Source: Halomarina halobia (GTDB lineage Archaea > Halobacteriota > Halobacteria > Halobacteriales > Haloarculaceae). From it: DNA of 64,000 bases. The notes under the pieces are model-generated. The model saw nothing but the letters and a program-made list of their open reading frames with translations, did not search any database and had not been told where the DNA came from. A program made the position numbers and the translations under genes. The stretch is taken from positions 2,418,001 through 2,482,000 of the forward strand of contig NZ_CP119992.1 in NCBI RefSeq assembly GCF_029338575.1, in the 5' to 3' direction. Shown here in pieces: positions 51,692-60,644 of this stretch (position 1 is its first letter; each line of letters opens with the position of its first letter).

Positions 51692-53083
51692 ATGCCCGGC
51701 TTCGTGAATCGGACGGAGGAACTCACTCGTCTCTACGACCTTTACGACTCAGACGATGCAGAATTAGCAGTGATCTATGGACGGCGACGGCTTGGGAAGA
51801 CTGCACTCGTCAAACGCTCGCTCAAAGAGTACGACCAGGCGATCGTCTACCAAGCGAAGCAGAAAACGGAGGCGTTACAACTCCAGCAATTCATCGAAAC
51901 GGTGTCGGAGCTCTATCCCGGAATCATGCGCATTCGTGAAGACTGGGAGGCAGTTCTCGGCTATCTCGCCGATCAGGACGCGATCGTCGTTCTCGACGAA
52001 TTTCCGTACCTCGTCGAACAGGACCAGAGTCTCCCATCCGTCCTCCAGGCAATGTTCGACCACGAACTCAATGATTCGACGGCCACCATCGTACTCGTCG
52101 GGTCGTCGATTAGCATGATGGAGGAAGCAGCGCTCTTGGGGAACAGTCCTCTCTACGGCCGATCGTCTCTCAATTTAGACATCAGGCAGCTCCCGTTCGA
52201 TGCTGCAATGGAGTTCTTCGCCGACGAGTACACGTCAGAGGGACAAGTCCTCACCTGGGGTGTCTTCGGCGGTGTTCCGTACTATCTCGAAGAGGTGTCC
52301 CCCGAAGTTAGTCTCGGCGAGAACGTTCAGCGAACGATCCTCTCGCGACACGGCTCCCTTCACGACGAGCCCGACTACGTCCTCCGGATGGAACTCACGG
52401 AACCGACACGCTACTTTTCGATTCTGGAAGCCATCGCCGGTGGAAGCACGAGCCGAAACGAGATCGCCGGAACGACTGGAATCGATTACAACCAGCTGTC
52501 GAAGTATCTGAATCGGCTCTCGCGGCTGCGATTGGTTGACCAGCACGTCCCGATCACCGAACGGAAGGAGCGGACCAAGCGAAGTCGGTACCGCATCCGC
52601 GACCACTTCTTCCGTTTCTGGTTTCACTTCGTATACGGGACGGGAGACAGGTACGACGAACTCGGGGACGAAGCCTACGAGGTGCTGATCGAACCGGAGT
52701 TGGCAGACTTCGTGAGCCACCCGTTCGAGGAACTGTGTTGCTCCGCTCTGCGGACGCTTTATCCGGAGTACACGATCACGGACACCGGGCAGTGGTGGTA
52801 CGGCGATCACGAGGTCGACGTCGTTGGCCTCACGACTGGAGAGACGCTGATTGTAGGCGAATGTAAGTTCCAGAACTCACCGCTCGGATACGGCGCGTTC
52901 TCGACGCTCCAAGACCACGTCGACGAGTTACGATGGACGCCGAAAGGTGGTGGCGATCGAACGCACGAATACGCGCTCTTCTCACGGAGCGGATTCAAGT
53001 CATCCGTGGAAGAGGCTGCCGAAGAGCGGGATGATCTTCGACTCTTCACCGTCGAAGATGTCGTCGAGGCTCTCAGCGCGTGA
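51692..53083 (+). CDS. Archaeal-type P-loop ATPase with DUF234 nuclease-like domain
   Basis: 463 residues. An archaeal ATPase (PF01637-like) domain with Walker A GRRRLGKT (30-37) and Walker B VVLDEF (Asp102-Glu103), a winged helix (~245-300, GGSTSRNEIAGTTGIDYNQLSKYL) and a C-terminal DUF234 region whose Asp376, Glu390 and Lys392 (DHEVDVVG... IVGECKF) form a PD-(D/E)xK nuclease-like motif. Base use is clearly less GC-rich than in the chromosome. Location beside tRNA-Arg and an integrase remnant suggests a mobile or defence-type gene. The function of this family is not settled. Confidence 0.8.
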   Translation: MPGFVNRTEELTRLYDLYDSDDAELAVIYGRRRLGKTALVKRSLKEYDQAIVYQAKQKTEALQLQQFIETVSELYPGIMRIREDWEAVLGYLADQDAIVVLDEFPYLVEQDQSLPSVLQAMFDHELNDSTATIVLVGSSISMMEEAALLGNSPLYGRSSLNLDIRQLPFDAAMEFFADEYTSEGQVLTWGVFGGVPYYLEEVSPEVSLGENVQRTILSRHGSLHDEPDYVLRMELTEPTRYFSILEAIAGGSTSRNEIAGTTGIDYNQLSKYLNRLSRLRLVDQHVPITERKERTKRSRYRIRDHFFRFWFHFVYGTGDRYDELGDEAYEVLIEPELADFVSHPFEELCCSALRTLYPEYTITDTGQWWYGDHEVDVVGLTTGETLIVGECKFQNSPLGYGAFSTLQDHVDELRWTPKGGGDRTHEYALFSRSGFKSSVEEAAEERDDLRLFTVEDVVEALSA

Positions 53084-53482
53084 CTCTGGCCGAGCCAGTC
53101 GTTCGATTCGTGTTGGCCCAAAACATCCGGCGCATCTTCTGTGTGGCGTGTTTAGACTGTGTAGACAAACGGGCTCGGTGAACGAACGGGGGGGAGATAG
53201 CAGCCCTCAACAACGCACAATGAGTGACGAGTCTCCTGCGCCAAGGCATTAAGCCAGACCACGTACCATTTGGCTCCTACCAACCGCAAGACTACGGCGT
53301 CGCCGTCACGCTGCATAACGAACTCCAGGCCCGATCTGGCGGCGGTATTTATAAACGCACCGCTGCTGTCTGTTGGTTTGAAAGCGTCATGAAACGGAGC
53401 GAGCCTGACGGGACCGAGCGAAGCCGGAGGCTTCGCGAGGGTCGTCAGGCGAGTCGACCGAGAAGCGAAGCGACGAGGGAGA
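53084..53482. other. Island tail between the ATPase and tRNA-Arg
   Basis: 399 bases without a firm gene. A strong A/T box GTATTTATAAACG (53346-53358) could promote either strand. On the minus strand it would drive a 54-codon frame from ATG 53316 to the stop at 53152 (MQRDGDAVVLRLVGAKWYVV), possible but unproven. The 27-bp repeat (53401) and Arg/Ser-rich hairpin-like repeats lie next to the tRNA. Confidence 0.4.
53401..53427. repeat. 27-bp direct repeat flanking the DUF234 ATPase, right copy
   Basis: GAGCCTGACGGGACCGAGCG.. ; its first 13 bases are identical to the tRNA-Arg 3' end at 53484-53496 and the whole matches 51383-51409 at 24 of 27 bases. Att-like debris. Confidence 0.6.
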
Positions 53483-53555
53483 CGAGCCTGACGGGATTTG
53501 AACCCGCGACGTCTTGGTCCGGAACCAAGCACTCTGTCCACTGAGCTACAGGCTC
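53483..53555 (-). tRNA. tRNA-Arg (anticodon CCG)
   Basis: 73 nt on the minus strand. Acceptor GAGCCTG pairs with CAGGCTC; discriminator G. D-arm TAGCTCAGTGGACAGAG, anticodon stem CTTGG/CCAAG with loop TTCCGGA (anticodon CCG, reads CGG), T-arm GCGGG-TTCAAAT-CCCGT. CCA is not encoded. A TATA-like GTTATAC (53581-53589, minus strand) lies 25-35 bases upstream. The accessory island abuts its 3' end. Confidence 0.95.
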
Positions 53556-53602
53556 CCGTTCACCCGTACCTCGCACTGTCGTATAACGGTTGTGTGTTCG
53601 CC

Positions 53603-55111
53603 TCAGTCCTCGCCGTCGGCCTCGGCCGCCTCGACCCGCGGCGTGGGGGGCGACCGCACGTCCACGACCGCCTGCTTCCACGTGCCGCGGAGGAACCACA
53701 GCCCGGCGGCGATCGCGCCGACGACGTTCCCGAGGGCCATCCCGATCCAGATGCCCGTCGCGCCCATGTCGGCGACGAACGCGAGGCCGTAGACCGTCGG
53801 GACGCGCCCGACCCAGAGCGCGACCATCGAGAACGCGAGGGCGGTGCGGGTGTGCCCCGCGCCGCGGTAGGCCCCGAGGAGCACCTGGAGGACGCCGATG
53901 AACGCGAACTCGACGGTGCGGACGCGCAGGTACTCGGTGCCGAGTTCGATCGTGCGCAGCGCCTCGGGGGTGCGCTCGCCGATGAACACCGCGACGATGG
54001 ACTCGGCGAACAGGAGCGCGACGAGCGCGACGACGATCATGATGCCCGCGGCGGTCCCCGCCGCGAGGTGGACGGCGCGCTCGGCCCGCCCCGGTTTTTC
54101 GGCCCCGAGGTTCTGTCCGACCATGGTGTCGGTCGCCCGCCCGAGGCCCATCGCGGGGAGGAACACGAGCGAGATGAGGCGGTTGCCCAGCCCGTAGGCG
54201 GCGACCGTCGCCGTCGGGAAGGCGGCGACCATTGCGGTGAGGGTGATCATCGCCAGCGCGCTGGTGGACTGCTCGAGCGCGCTCGGAACGCCGATGCGGA
54301 CGATCTTCCGGATCGCCGTCGGGTCCGGCCGGAGGTCGGCGAGGCGGACCGTCGGGCCGATGCCCGTCCGGAGGATGAGATAGAAGCCGACGGCCATCGC
54401 CGCGAGGCGCGCGAGCAGCGTCGCCAGGGCCGCGCCCGCCACGCCCATCCCGGCGAATCCCGTCGCGCCGAACAGCGCCGCTTGCAGGCCGTCCATGCCG
54501 AGCACGCCGAACAGCGGGTTCGCCTCGAACCCGAAGATGAGGATCGGATCGAGCGCGACGTTGAGCGCGACCGAGAGGAACATCACGCGCATCGGCGTCC
54601 GGGTGTCGCCGTAGCCGCGCATGAGCGCCGAGAAGACGAAGAAGCCGAACATGAACGGCGTGCCGAGGAAGAACACGCGCATGTACTCCTCGGCGAGGGG
54701 GATCACGTCGGTCGCGGTCTCGGGATCGGTCGGCAGGAGCGACAGCGCCGGCCCGGTCGAGAGGTAGCCGACGACGGCGATGACGAGCGCCAGGAGCGTG
54801 ACGAACGAGAGCGTCTGGCCCGCGATCTCCCCCGCCGAGTCGTCGCTCGACGCGCCCGTGTACTGGGCGACGAGGATGCTCCCCGCGACGGTGAACCCGC
54901 CGCCGATGGAGAGAAAGAGGAAGATGAGCGGGAAGGCGATGCTCATCGCGGCCACCGCCGCCGCCGAGAGCTGACCGAGCCAGAGCGTGTCGGCGATGTT
55001 GTACGCCACCTGCAGTAACTCGGTGACGACGATGGGCCACGCGAGCGTGAAGAGCGGACGCGCCAGGCTCCCCTCCGTGATGGTGTCTCGTGCGGGGCTC
55101 ACTCGTCTCAC
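53603..55111 (-). CDS. MATE family multidrug/Na+ antiporter
   Basis: 502 residues, twelve membrane helices in two homologous halves. LAWPIVVTELLQVAYNIADTLWLGQL and, in the second half, GVPSALEQSTSALAMITL and GLGNRLISLVFLPAMGLGRATDTMVGQN are MATE hallmarks. It exports cationic drugs or metabolites coupled to Na+ or H+. The alternative frame through tRNA-Arg (53445-) is an artefact. Confidence 0.9.
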   Translation of the reverse strand: MRRVSPARDTITEGSLARPLFTLAWPIVVTELLQVAYNIADTLWLGQLSAAAVAAMSIAFPLIFLFLSIGGGFTVAGSILVAQYTGASSDDSAGEIAGQTLSFVTLLALVIAVVGYLSTGPALSLLPTDPETATDVIPLAEEYMRVFFLGTPFMFGFFVFSALMRGYGDTRTPMRVMFLSVALNVALDPILIFGFEANPLFGVLGMDGLQAALFGATGFAGMGVAGAALATLLARLAAMAVGFYLILRTGIGPTVRLADLRPDPTAIRKIVRIGVPSALEQSTSALAMITLTAMVAAFPTATVAAYGLGNRLISLVFLPAMGLGRATDTMVGQNLGAEKPGRAERAVHLAAGTAAGIMIVVALVALLFAESIVAVFIGERTPEALRTIELGTEYLRVRTVEFAFIGVLQVLLGAYRGAGHTRTALAFSMVALWVGRVPTVYGLAFVADMGATGIWIGMALGNVVGAIAAGLWFLRGTWKQAVVDVRSPPTPRVEAAEADGED

Positions 55112-55297
55112 TCATCGCGCGGGGACATTTGAGTACGTTGGTTTCTCACCCACTGTGACAGGAGTGTGGCACGCTCGAAGGACGAGGAGCGACGGGAGAC
55201 GTGGCGCGCGTCGGATGGCGGGCGGAAAGAGAGTGAGGATGGAGGGAGCGAAGAGGGAAACGAGAGACGGAGCACGTCGCTCGGGTCTCGAACGCGG

Positions 55298-55888
55298 TCA
55301 GGGGCTCTCGCCGGTCTGAAGGCTGAAGTCGGCGGTGGGGTAGGCGACGCAGGTGAGCGTGTAGCCCTCCGACATCTCCTCGTCGCCGAGCATCTCGTTG
55401 GTGTGGTGGACCACGTAGTCCTCGCTGTGACCGCCGTCGGTGATCTGACCCGAACAGGAGATACACTGGCCCTGACGGCAGGCGTAGGGGAGGTCCCAGC
55501 CCTCCTCCTCGCCCGCCTCCAGGAGCGTCTCGTTCTCCTTGACCTCGATGGTCGTGCCCTCCTTCACGTACTCGATCTCGAAGACCTCGGCCTCGTCGTC
55601 GGGGATGGCGGAGGGGTCGTCGCCGGCCGCCTCTTCCGCGCCAGCCTCCTCGAGTTCGCCGCCCGCCTCGCCCGCGGCGACGGCACCCGCGGCCCCGCCC
55701 CCGGCACCGATGGCGCGGTTCATCGGCTCGGGGAAGTCCGTCTCGGCGACGGTCGCCGCGCGTCGCTCGAGGATCTCCTCGGAGATGTCCTCCGTCGGGG
55801 TCCACTCGGTGCCCCTCGTGACGTGCAACGTGACGGCTATGAGCGTGAAGAGCGCTCCCAGCCCGATACCCAGCAGTGGGTCAACCAT
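55298..55888 (-). CDS. Membrane-anchored 2Fe-2S ferredoxin
   Basis: 196 residues. One N-terminal membrane helix (4-24), an acidic Ala/Glu-rich linker (~60-100) and a plant-type ferredoxin domain with Cys137, Cys142, Cys145 and Cys180. This tethers an electron carrier to the membrane, possibly to pass electrons to a respiratory or reductase complex; no partner gene is adjacent. TATA AATTAAGC (55909-55917, minus strand) gives a leaderless start. Confidence 0.88.
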   Translation of the reverse strand: MVDPLLGIGLGALFTLIAVTLHVTRGTEWTPTEDISEEILERRAATVAETDFPEPMNRAIGAGGGAAGAVAAGEAGGELEEAGAEEAAGDDPSAIPDDEAEVFEIEYVKEGTTIEVKENETLLEAGEEEGWDLPYACRQGQCISCSGQITDGGHSEDYVVHHTNEMLGDEEMSEGYTLTCVAYPTADFSLQTGESP

Positions 55889-56009
55889 GCTGACCGATTC
55901 GCATCAGGTGCTTAATTGCGTTGTGATTGTCCGTTCTACCCCCTCGTCCCCTCGGTTACCGCGCAGATATGTCGCTCGACAGTGACACTGGGTCAATAAA
56001 TTATTACGT

Positions 56010-56021
56010 GAATTAAATTCA
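56010..56021 (+). promoter_or_regulatory. TATA region of the M14 peptidase gene
   Basis: GAATTAAATTCA, itself a near palindrome, lies about 33 bases before ATG 56049 in an A/T-rich spacer (55990-56030). Confidence 0.5.
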
Positions 56022-56048
56022 TTACTCGATCGCGTACAGTTCCATCCT

Positions 56049-57230
56049 ATGGAACTGACCCGACGGACCGCCCTGAAGGCCTTCGGTTGCGTTCTCGCTG
56101 TCGGTACGTCCGGCGGCACCGCCGCGGGCGCGTGCGCCCCCCGCGAGCGCGTCGCGCTCGACTACCTCTCCGACGACGACCTCCTCGACAACGGCGAGCT
56201 CGAGCGCATCCTTCGTTCGTTGCGGCGGGTCTATCCGGAGTGCGTTCGGCTCCGCCGTATCGGTCGATCCAACCAGGGTCGCTCGATCTGGTCGGTCAGC
56301 GTCGGGTCCGGTGGGTCGGACGCGGTCGACGTGATGGCCATCGGGCAGCAGCACGGCGACGAGATGATCTCGTCGGCGGAGGGGCTCCTCTCGGCGGTCG
56401 AGTACCTCGCGCGCGCCCCTGACGCCGCCGACGTCCGGGAGCGCGTCACGCTCCACGTCGTCCCCCGCGCGAATCCGGACGGCTTCGTCGCTCGACAGCG
56501 CTACAACGTCGACACGGACGCGCCCGCCCGTAGCGAAGGAGACGACGTCTTCGGCGGCGACGGCGGGTTCCACACCTCCCAGCTCACGGGGATCGGCTGG
56601 GACGTCAACCGCTACCACTGGACCGACTGGACCGACAGCGACCTCTACCGGGCGCTCCCCGAGGCGTACCCCGAGAACCCGGTCACCGAGGCGCGGGCGC
56701 TCCTCGACGCGGTCGACCGCGTCGACCCCGACTGGGTCGTCGACTACCACCGCCAGGGGACGTACGCCGTCGATCCGGACGCCACCTTCGACCCGGCGAA
56801 CCCGGGGGCGGCCTACGAGCGCGGGCGGTACCCCCCGGACCCCGACGACGACGGCGGCGGCGAACTCGTCACCGCGTCGCTGTTCTGGCCCATCGCCGAG
56901 GGCGTCCCGACGGCCGCCCGGGACCGCTCGAAGCGCCTCGTCTGGACGATGTGCGAGTCGCTCGGCGCGCTCGACCGCTCGACGATCACGCGCTATCCCG
57001 GGGGCACCCACGCGGGCCTCGCCCGCAACGCGTACGGCCTCCAGGGCCGGGGGAGCGTGCTCTTCGAGTTGAGCACCGGCACGCTCGGCGATCGCGCGTT
57101 CCGGATCCGGCAGGTGTTCGAGTCGCTGCTCGCCGCCCTGGAGGCCACCGCCGACGGCTCGCTCGACGACGTCGATCCGAACCGGGTGGCGGAACTCCCC
57201 GAACGCGAGACGAACAACTTCGTCGTCTGA
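56049..57230 (+). CDS. Secreted M14-type zinc carboxypeptidase
   Basis: 393 residues. Tat-type signal (LTRRTALKAFGCVLAVGTSG, residues 3-22) and a Cys at 29. Zinc ligands His102 and Glu105 (QQHGDE) and His234 (VDYHRQG); Arg of PRANPDG and catalytic Glu340 (FELSTG) complete the carboxypeptidase A-like site. An exported carboxypeptidase or amidase acting on peptides; substrate unknown. Confidence 0.87.
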   Translation: MELTRRTALKAFGCVLAVGTSGGTAAGACAPRERVALDYLSDDDLLDNGELERILRSLRRVYPECVRLRRIGRSNQGRSIWSVSVGSGGSDAVDVMAIGQQHGDEMISSAEGLLSAVEYLARAPDAADVRERVTLHVVPRANPDGFVARQRYNVDTDAPARSEGDDVFGGDGGFHTSQLTGIGWDVNRYHWTDWTDSDLYRALPEAYPENPVTEARALLDAVDRVDPDWVVDYHRQGTYAVDPDATFDPANPGAAYERGRYPPDPDDDGGGELVTASLFWPIAEGVPTAARDRSKRLVWTMCESLGALDRSTITRYPGGTHAGLARNAYGLQGRGSVLFELSTGTLGDRAFRIRQVFESLLAALEATADGSLDDVDPNRVAELPERETNNFVV

Positions 57231-57271
57231 GGCGTCGCCGACGCCCGGGACGACCCGTCCGAGGCTGGGTG

Positions 57272-57532
57272 TCACTCGGGCGCGACGTACCCCAGCGGGT
57301 CGCCGCGGGCGAAGGTCTCGTTCTCGCCGACGAGCACCTCGACGGTCCCCGTCGCGGGCGCGGGCACGTCGACGCTCACCTTCTCGACCTGGATCTCGCA
57401 GACCGTCGCGCCGGCCTCGACGCGGCCGCCCTCGCGGACGAACCAGTTGGCGACGACGCCCTCCGCCACGTCGTCGGCGTCGTCCGGCCAGACCGCCGCG
57501 GGGTCGATCGCGGTCCGGTCGCCGTCGCTCAT
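57272..57532 (-). CDS. Free-standing lipoyl-domain protein
   Basis: 86 residues from ATG 57532: a lipoyl domain with the modified Lys51 in VEKVSVDV and turn-rich GYVAPE end, but no peripheral-subunit-binding or catalytic E2 part. Overlaps the E1-beta gene by 4 bases. It should carry the swinging acyl group made by the E1 next door, or it serves as a lipoate carrier; the E2 acyltransferase is not in this window. Confidence 0.82.
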   Translation of the reverse strand: MSDGDRTAIDPAAVWPDDADDVAEGVVANWFVREGGRVEAGATVCEIQVEKVSVDVPAPATGTVEVLVGENETFARGDPLGYVAPE

Positions 57533-58545
57533 GCCCCCGTCGCGCGCACCGCCTCGGCGATGTCCTCGACGCCGGGGTTGACCTCCCGCTCCAGCGGTCG
57601 GGCGTAGGGGATCGGCACGTCGGGGATCGCGAGCCGCTCGACTGCCTCCAGGTCCGAGAGCGCCCCCTCGGCGACGCGAGCGACGATCTCGCCGGTCAGG
57701 CCGAACGAGCGGTAGTCCTCGTCGACGACGACGAGGCGGCCGGTCTTCCGGACGGACTCGACCACGGTCTCCGTATCCAGGGGGACGAGCGTCCGCAGGT
57801 CGATCACCTCGGCCTCGACGCCGTCGTCGGCGAGCGCCTCGGCCGCCTCGAGCGCCCGGTGGACGTGCAGGCCGAGGGTGACGACGGTGGCGTCGTCGCC
57901 CTCGCGCTTGACGTCGGCCTCGCCGAAGGGGATCTCGTAGTCCTCCTCGGGGACTGGGGTCTTCGGCCCCTCCGGGGCGGGCATCCAGCCCAGCCCCATC
58001 AGCCGCTTGTGGAACATGTAGACGACGGGGTTGTCGTCCCGGATCGCGGCGTGCATCAGTCCCTTCGCGTCGTAGGCCGTCGAGGGGACGACTACCTTCA
58101 TCCCCGGGAGGTGGGCGAAGGTGCCGTAGAGCGTCTGGGAGTGCTGGGCGGCGTCGTTGTAGGTGCCCCCGACGGCCGTCATGAGCACCATCGGGACGTT
58201 CACCGCCCCGCCGCTCATGTAGGTGTTCTTCGCCATCTGGTTGTAGATCTGGTCCATGCAGACGCCGAAGAAGTCGACGAACATCAGCTCGGCAATCGGG
58301 CGCATCCCCTGCTGGGCCGCCCCGACCGCCGCGCCGATGAACGCCGTCTCGCTGATCGGGACGTCCATCACGCGGTCGCGGCCGAACTCCTCCAGCAGGC
58401 CCTGCGTCGAGTCGAAGATGCCGCCGTAGTCGGCGACGTCCTCGCCCATGACGAACACCTCGTCGTCCCCGCGCATCTCGGTCGCGATCGCCTCGACCAT
58501 CGCGCGGCTCATCGTCAACTCCCGCTCCGCGGCGGCCTGCGCCAT
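57529..58545 (-). CDS. 2-oxoacid dehydrogenase E1 component, beta subunit
   Basis: 338 residues. Transketolase-like pyrimidine domain with MAQAAAERELTMSRAMVEAI, FVMGEDVADYGGIF and MRPIAELMFVDFFG, and the C-terminal VIDLRTLVPLDTETVVESVRKTGR. It pairs with the alpha subunit to bind thiamine diphosphate. Sequence and the separate lipoyl gene recall acetoin or branched-chain dehydrogenases rather than pyruvate dehydrogenase. Its ATG overlaps the alpha stop by one base. Confidence 0.9.
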   Translation of the reverse strand: MAQAAAERELTMSRAMVEAIATEMRGDDEVFVMGEDVADYGGIFDSTQGLLEEFGRDRVMDVPISETAFIGAAVGAAQQGMRPIAELMFVDFFGVCMDQIYNQMAKNTYMSGGAVNVPMVLMTAVGGTYNDAAQHSQTLYGTFAHLPGMKVVVPSTAYDAKGLMHAAIRDDNPVVYMFHKRLMGLGWMPAPEGPKTPVPEEDYEIPFGEADVKREGDDATVVTLGLHVHRALEAAEALADDGVEAEVIDLRTLVPLDTETVVESVRKTGRLVVVDEDYRSFGLTGEIVARVAEGALSDLEAVERLAIPDVPIPYARPLEREVNPGVEDIAEAVRATGA

Positions 58546-59576
58546 CAGTCCTCACCTCCGGCGGGCGCGGCCGGCTCCTGGTGCCGCTCTCCCCTCTCGA
58601 CGAACACGTCCTCGTAGGCCTCCTCCGGGTCGGGTTCGGGTTGCTCCTTCGCCCACGCGATCGCCTCCTCGACGCGCTCGCGGGCGCGCTCCTCGATCTC
58701 CTCCAGTTCGTCGTCGCTCGCACCCGTCGAGCGCAGGTCGTCGGCGAGCCGCTCCACGGAGTCGAGCCGCTGATGGCGTTCGACGTCCTCCTCCGGGCGG
58801 TAGGCCTCCGCGTCGCCCATGAAGTGGCCCATCCGGCGGTGGACCTGCACCTCGAGGAGCGACGGGCCGTTGCCCGCCCGGGCGCGCATGATCGCCTCCT
58901 CAGCCGCCTCGTGCACCGCAACGGCGTCGTCGTAGTCGATGCGGACGCCGGGCATGTCGAAGCCCGCGGCGCGCTGGGAGCCGTCGGCCACGTCCGTCAC
59001 GCGCTCCTTCGGCATGCTGATCGCCCAGTCGTTGTCCTCGATGACGAACACGACCGGGAGGTCGTGGACCGCCGCGAGGTTCAGCGACTCCAGGAAACCG
59101 CCCTGGTCGATGGCCCCCTCGCCGATGAACGAGACCGCCACGCCGTCGGTGTTGCGCTTCTTCGCGGCGAGCGCCGCCCCCACCGCGGGCGGGCTACCCT
59201 CCGCGATGATGCCGCTGCAGGCGAAGTTCACCTCGGGATCGAACAGGTGCATGTGCCCACCCTTCCCCTTGCAGAGGCCGGTTCTGCGGCCGAATATCTC
59301 GGCGGTCATCCGCTTCAGATCCACCCCCTTCGCGATGGCGACGTGGTGCGGTCGGTGGGTCGCCGTCACCACGTCGTCGTCGCGAAGGTGCGCGCACACC
59401 CCGGCGGCGACCGCTTCGTGGCCCGCCGCGAGGTGCAACTCGCCGGGGATCGGCCCGGCGGAGATGTCGAACGCCGGCTGCTTCCCCTCCAGGTACTCCT
59501 CCTGTAGGCGCTCCTCGTAGTGGCGAGCGGTGACCATCTCCTCGTACATCTCTTGCAGTTCGGTAGCGCTTGGCAT
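58545..59576 (-). CDS. 2-oxoacid dehydrogenase E1 component, alpha subunit
   Basis: 343 residues from ATG 59576. Thiamine diphosphate motif GEGAIDQGGFLESLN with the closing NDWAIS, plus GELHLAAGHEAVAAGV and RTHRPHH-type residues. First gene of the E1-alpha, E1-beta, lipoyl operon; catalyses oxidative decarboxylation of a 2-oxoacid or acetoin, passing the acyl group to lipoate. A TATA-like ATTTTATC lies ~35 bases upstream. Confidence 0.92.
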   Translation of the reverse strand: MPSATELQEMYEEMVTARHYEERLQEEYLEGKQPAFDISAGPIPGELHLAAGHEAVAAGVCAHLRDDDVVTATHRPHHVAIAKGVDLKRMTAEIFGRRTGLCKGKGGHMHLFDPEVNFACSGIIAEGSPPAVGAALAAKKRNTDGVAVSFIGEGAIDQGGFLESLNLAAVHDLPVVFVIEDNDWAISMPKERVTDVADGSQRAAGFDMPGVRIDYDDAVAVHEAAEEAIMRARAGNGPSLLEVQVHRRMGHFMGDAEAYRPEEDVERHQRLDSVERLADDLRSTGASDDELEEIEERARERVEEAIAWAKEQPEPDPEEAYEDVFVERGERHQEPAAPAGGED

Positions 59577-60157
59577 ACATCCACCCCAGGTGTCCCCTTA
59601 CCGACCGCAATGATAAAATCTCGGTAACAGGTCCCACCCGCTGGTGCGGTCACATGGCAGCGATACGCTTCGTGGTCACGCATCGATCCGCTCGTCCGTT
59701 ACACACGCTCTTCGCGGGTGCCACGCCGACTCGGCGAGCGGTCGCGCTCCGTCGTTCGGTCCGTACCTTTATATCCGAGAGCGGGACCAGCGTCCGTGTG
59801 ATCTGACTCCCGTCGCGGGGCGCTCCGCGGTTGCGCGACGCCACGCCCCGCGAGTAGTGTCGCGGCGTCGCCTGTCCGCCAACCGGTTACCGCGCTCGTT
59901 CGCGCGCCTCTGGCGCGCTCCTCGCTGGTACCCCCTCCGCCCAAACCGCACCTCACTCCCTCAGTCGCTCCGCTCTTCCGGGGGGTCGGCGCGTCCGCTC
60001 GCTCGTCGGCGGGGCTGGCTCGCTCGCGACGAGCGCGCCGGCGTCGACGAACGGTCGCGCTCCGTCGTTGTTAGCTGCTGGTGCGTCCGTCGCCGCCCCG
60101 AACGCGCCCGGGCGGGAACCGGACGGGCTTTTGTCCCCCCGCGACCACCCTCCGACC
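59577..60157. other. Gene-free stretch holding the second dispersed repeat
   Basis: 581 bases without a supported gene between the divergent E1-alpha and cupin genes. Bases 59577-59757 hold the E1 promoter and nothing else I recognise; 59758-60010 is repeat copy B; the rest has Arg- and Gly-rich frames only. A TTTTGTCC box (60130) serves the cupin gene. Confidence 0.6.
59758..60010 (+). repeat. Dispersed intergenic repeat, copy B, with internal TATA box
   Basis: Core GGTCCGTACCTTTATATCCG.. (59758-59808) is identical to copy A at 45576 except for two transitions. A stem CGCGGGGCG/CGCCCCGCG (~59815-59853) is conserved; in copy A its first arm is CGCGGGGTG, a G-C to G-U change that keeps pairing. 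The two hairpins of copy A are missing here. Same orientation as copy A. Confidence 0.72.
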
Positions 60158-60526
60158 ATGACCGATCCGCTCGTTCGCCGCGCGGCCGAGATCGATTACG
60201 AGGACGTGAGCGCCGCCGAGGGACTCAGGAAGGGCGTGCTCGTCGGGGAGGAGCACGGCGCGCCGAACCTGGCGATCAGGCGGTTCACGCTCGCCCCCGG
60301 GGCGGAGGTGCCCGCGCACACGAACGAGGTCGAACACGAGCAGTACGTCCTCGACGGCGAGTACGTCGTCGGCCTGGACGACGAGGAGGTCACCGTGAGC
60401 GCGGGCGACTCGCTGTTCATTCCCGCCGGGACGGTCCACTGGTACCGCAACGAGGGCGACGAGGAGGGAGCGTTCCTCTGCGCCGTCCCGACCGGCGACG
60501 ACGAAATTAGAGTCGTCGAGGAGTAG
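60158..60526 (+). CDS. Cupin-domain protein
   Basis: 122 residues from ATG 60158. Single cupin barrel: PAHTNEVEHEQYVLDGEYVV holds the first metal motif and AGDSLFIPAGTVHWYRNEG the second (His ligands in HTN.. H and VHW). A small metal-binding protein, dioxygenase-like or sugar-binding; substrate unknown. The frame opens at 60068 but that part overlaps the promoter. Confidence 0.85.
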   Translation: MTDPLVRRAAEIDYEDVSAAEGLRKGVLVGEEHGAPNLAIRRFTLAPGAEVPAHTNEVEHEQYVLDGEYVVGLDDEEVTVSAGDSLFIPAGTVHWYRNEGDEEGAFLCAVPTGDDEIRVVEE

Positions 60527-60644
60527 CGCCGGCGCTGCAGGTCGAGGTCGGACGGTCGGGCCGGATCGTCCGAGGCGGCTCGTGTCCCCTGTTGACGCGG
60601 ATTCCGGACGAACCAAATACCGTGACCGCGTAGGACCGTCAGAC

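Noticed and set aside
51646..51939. Frame from ATG 51646 overlapping the DUF234 ATPase start
   Set aside because: It loses protein-like composition after ~30 codons, where the ATPase frame shows clear motifs.
53445..53560. Protein frames crossing the tRNA-Arg gene
   Set aside because: They translate the tRNA (GFEPATSWS-type phrase), a known annotation artefact.
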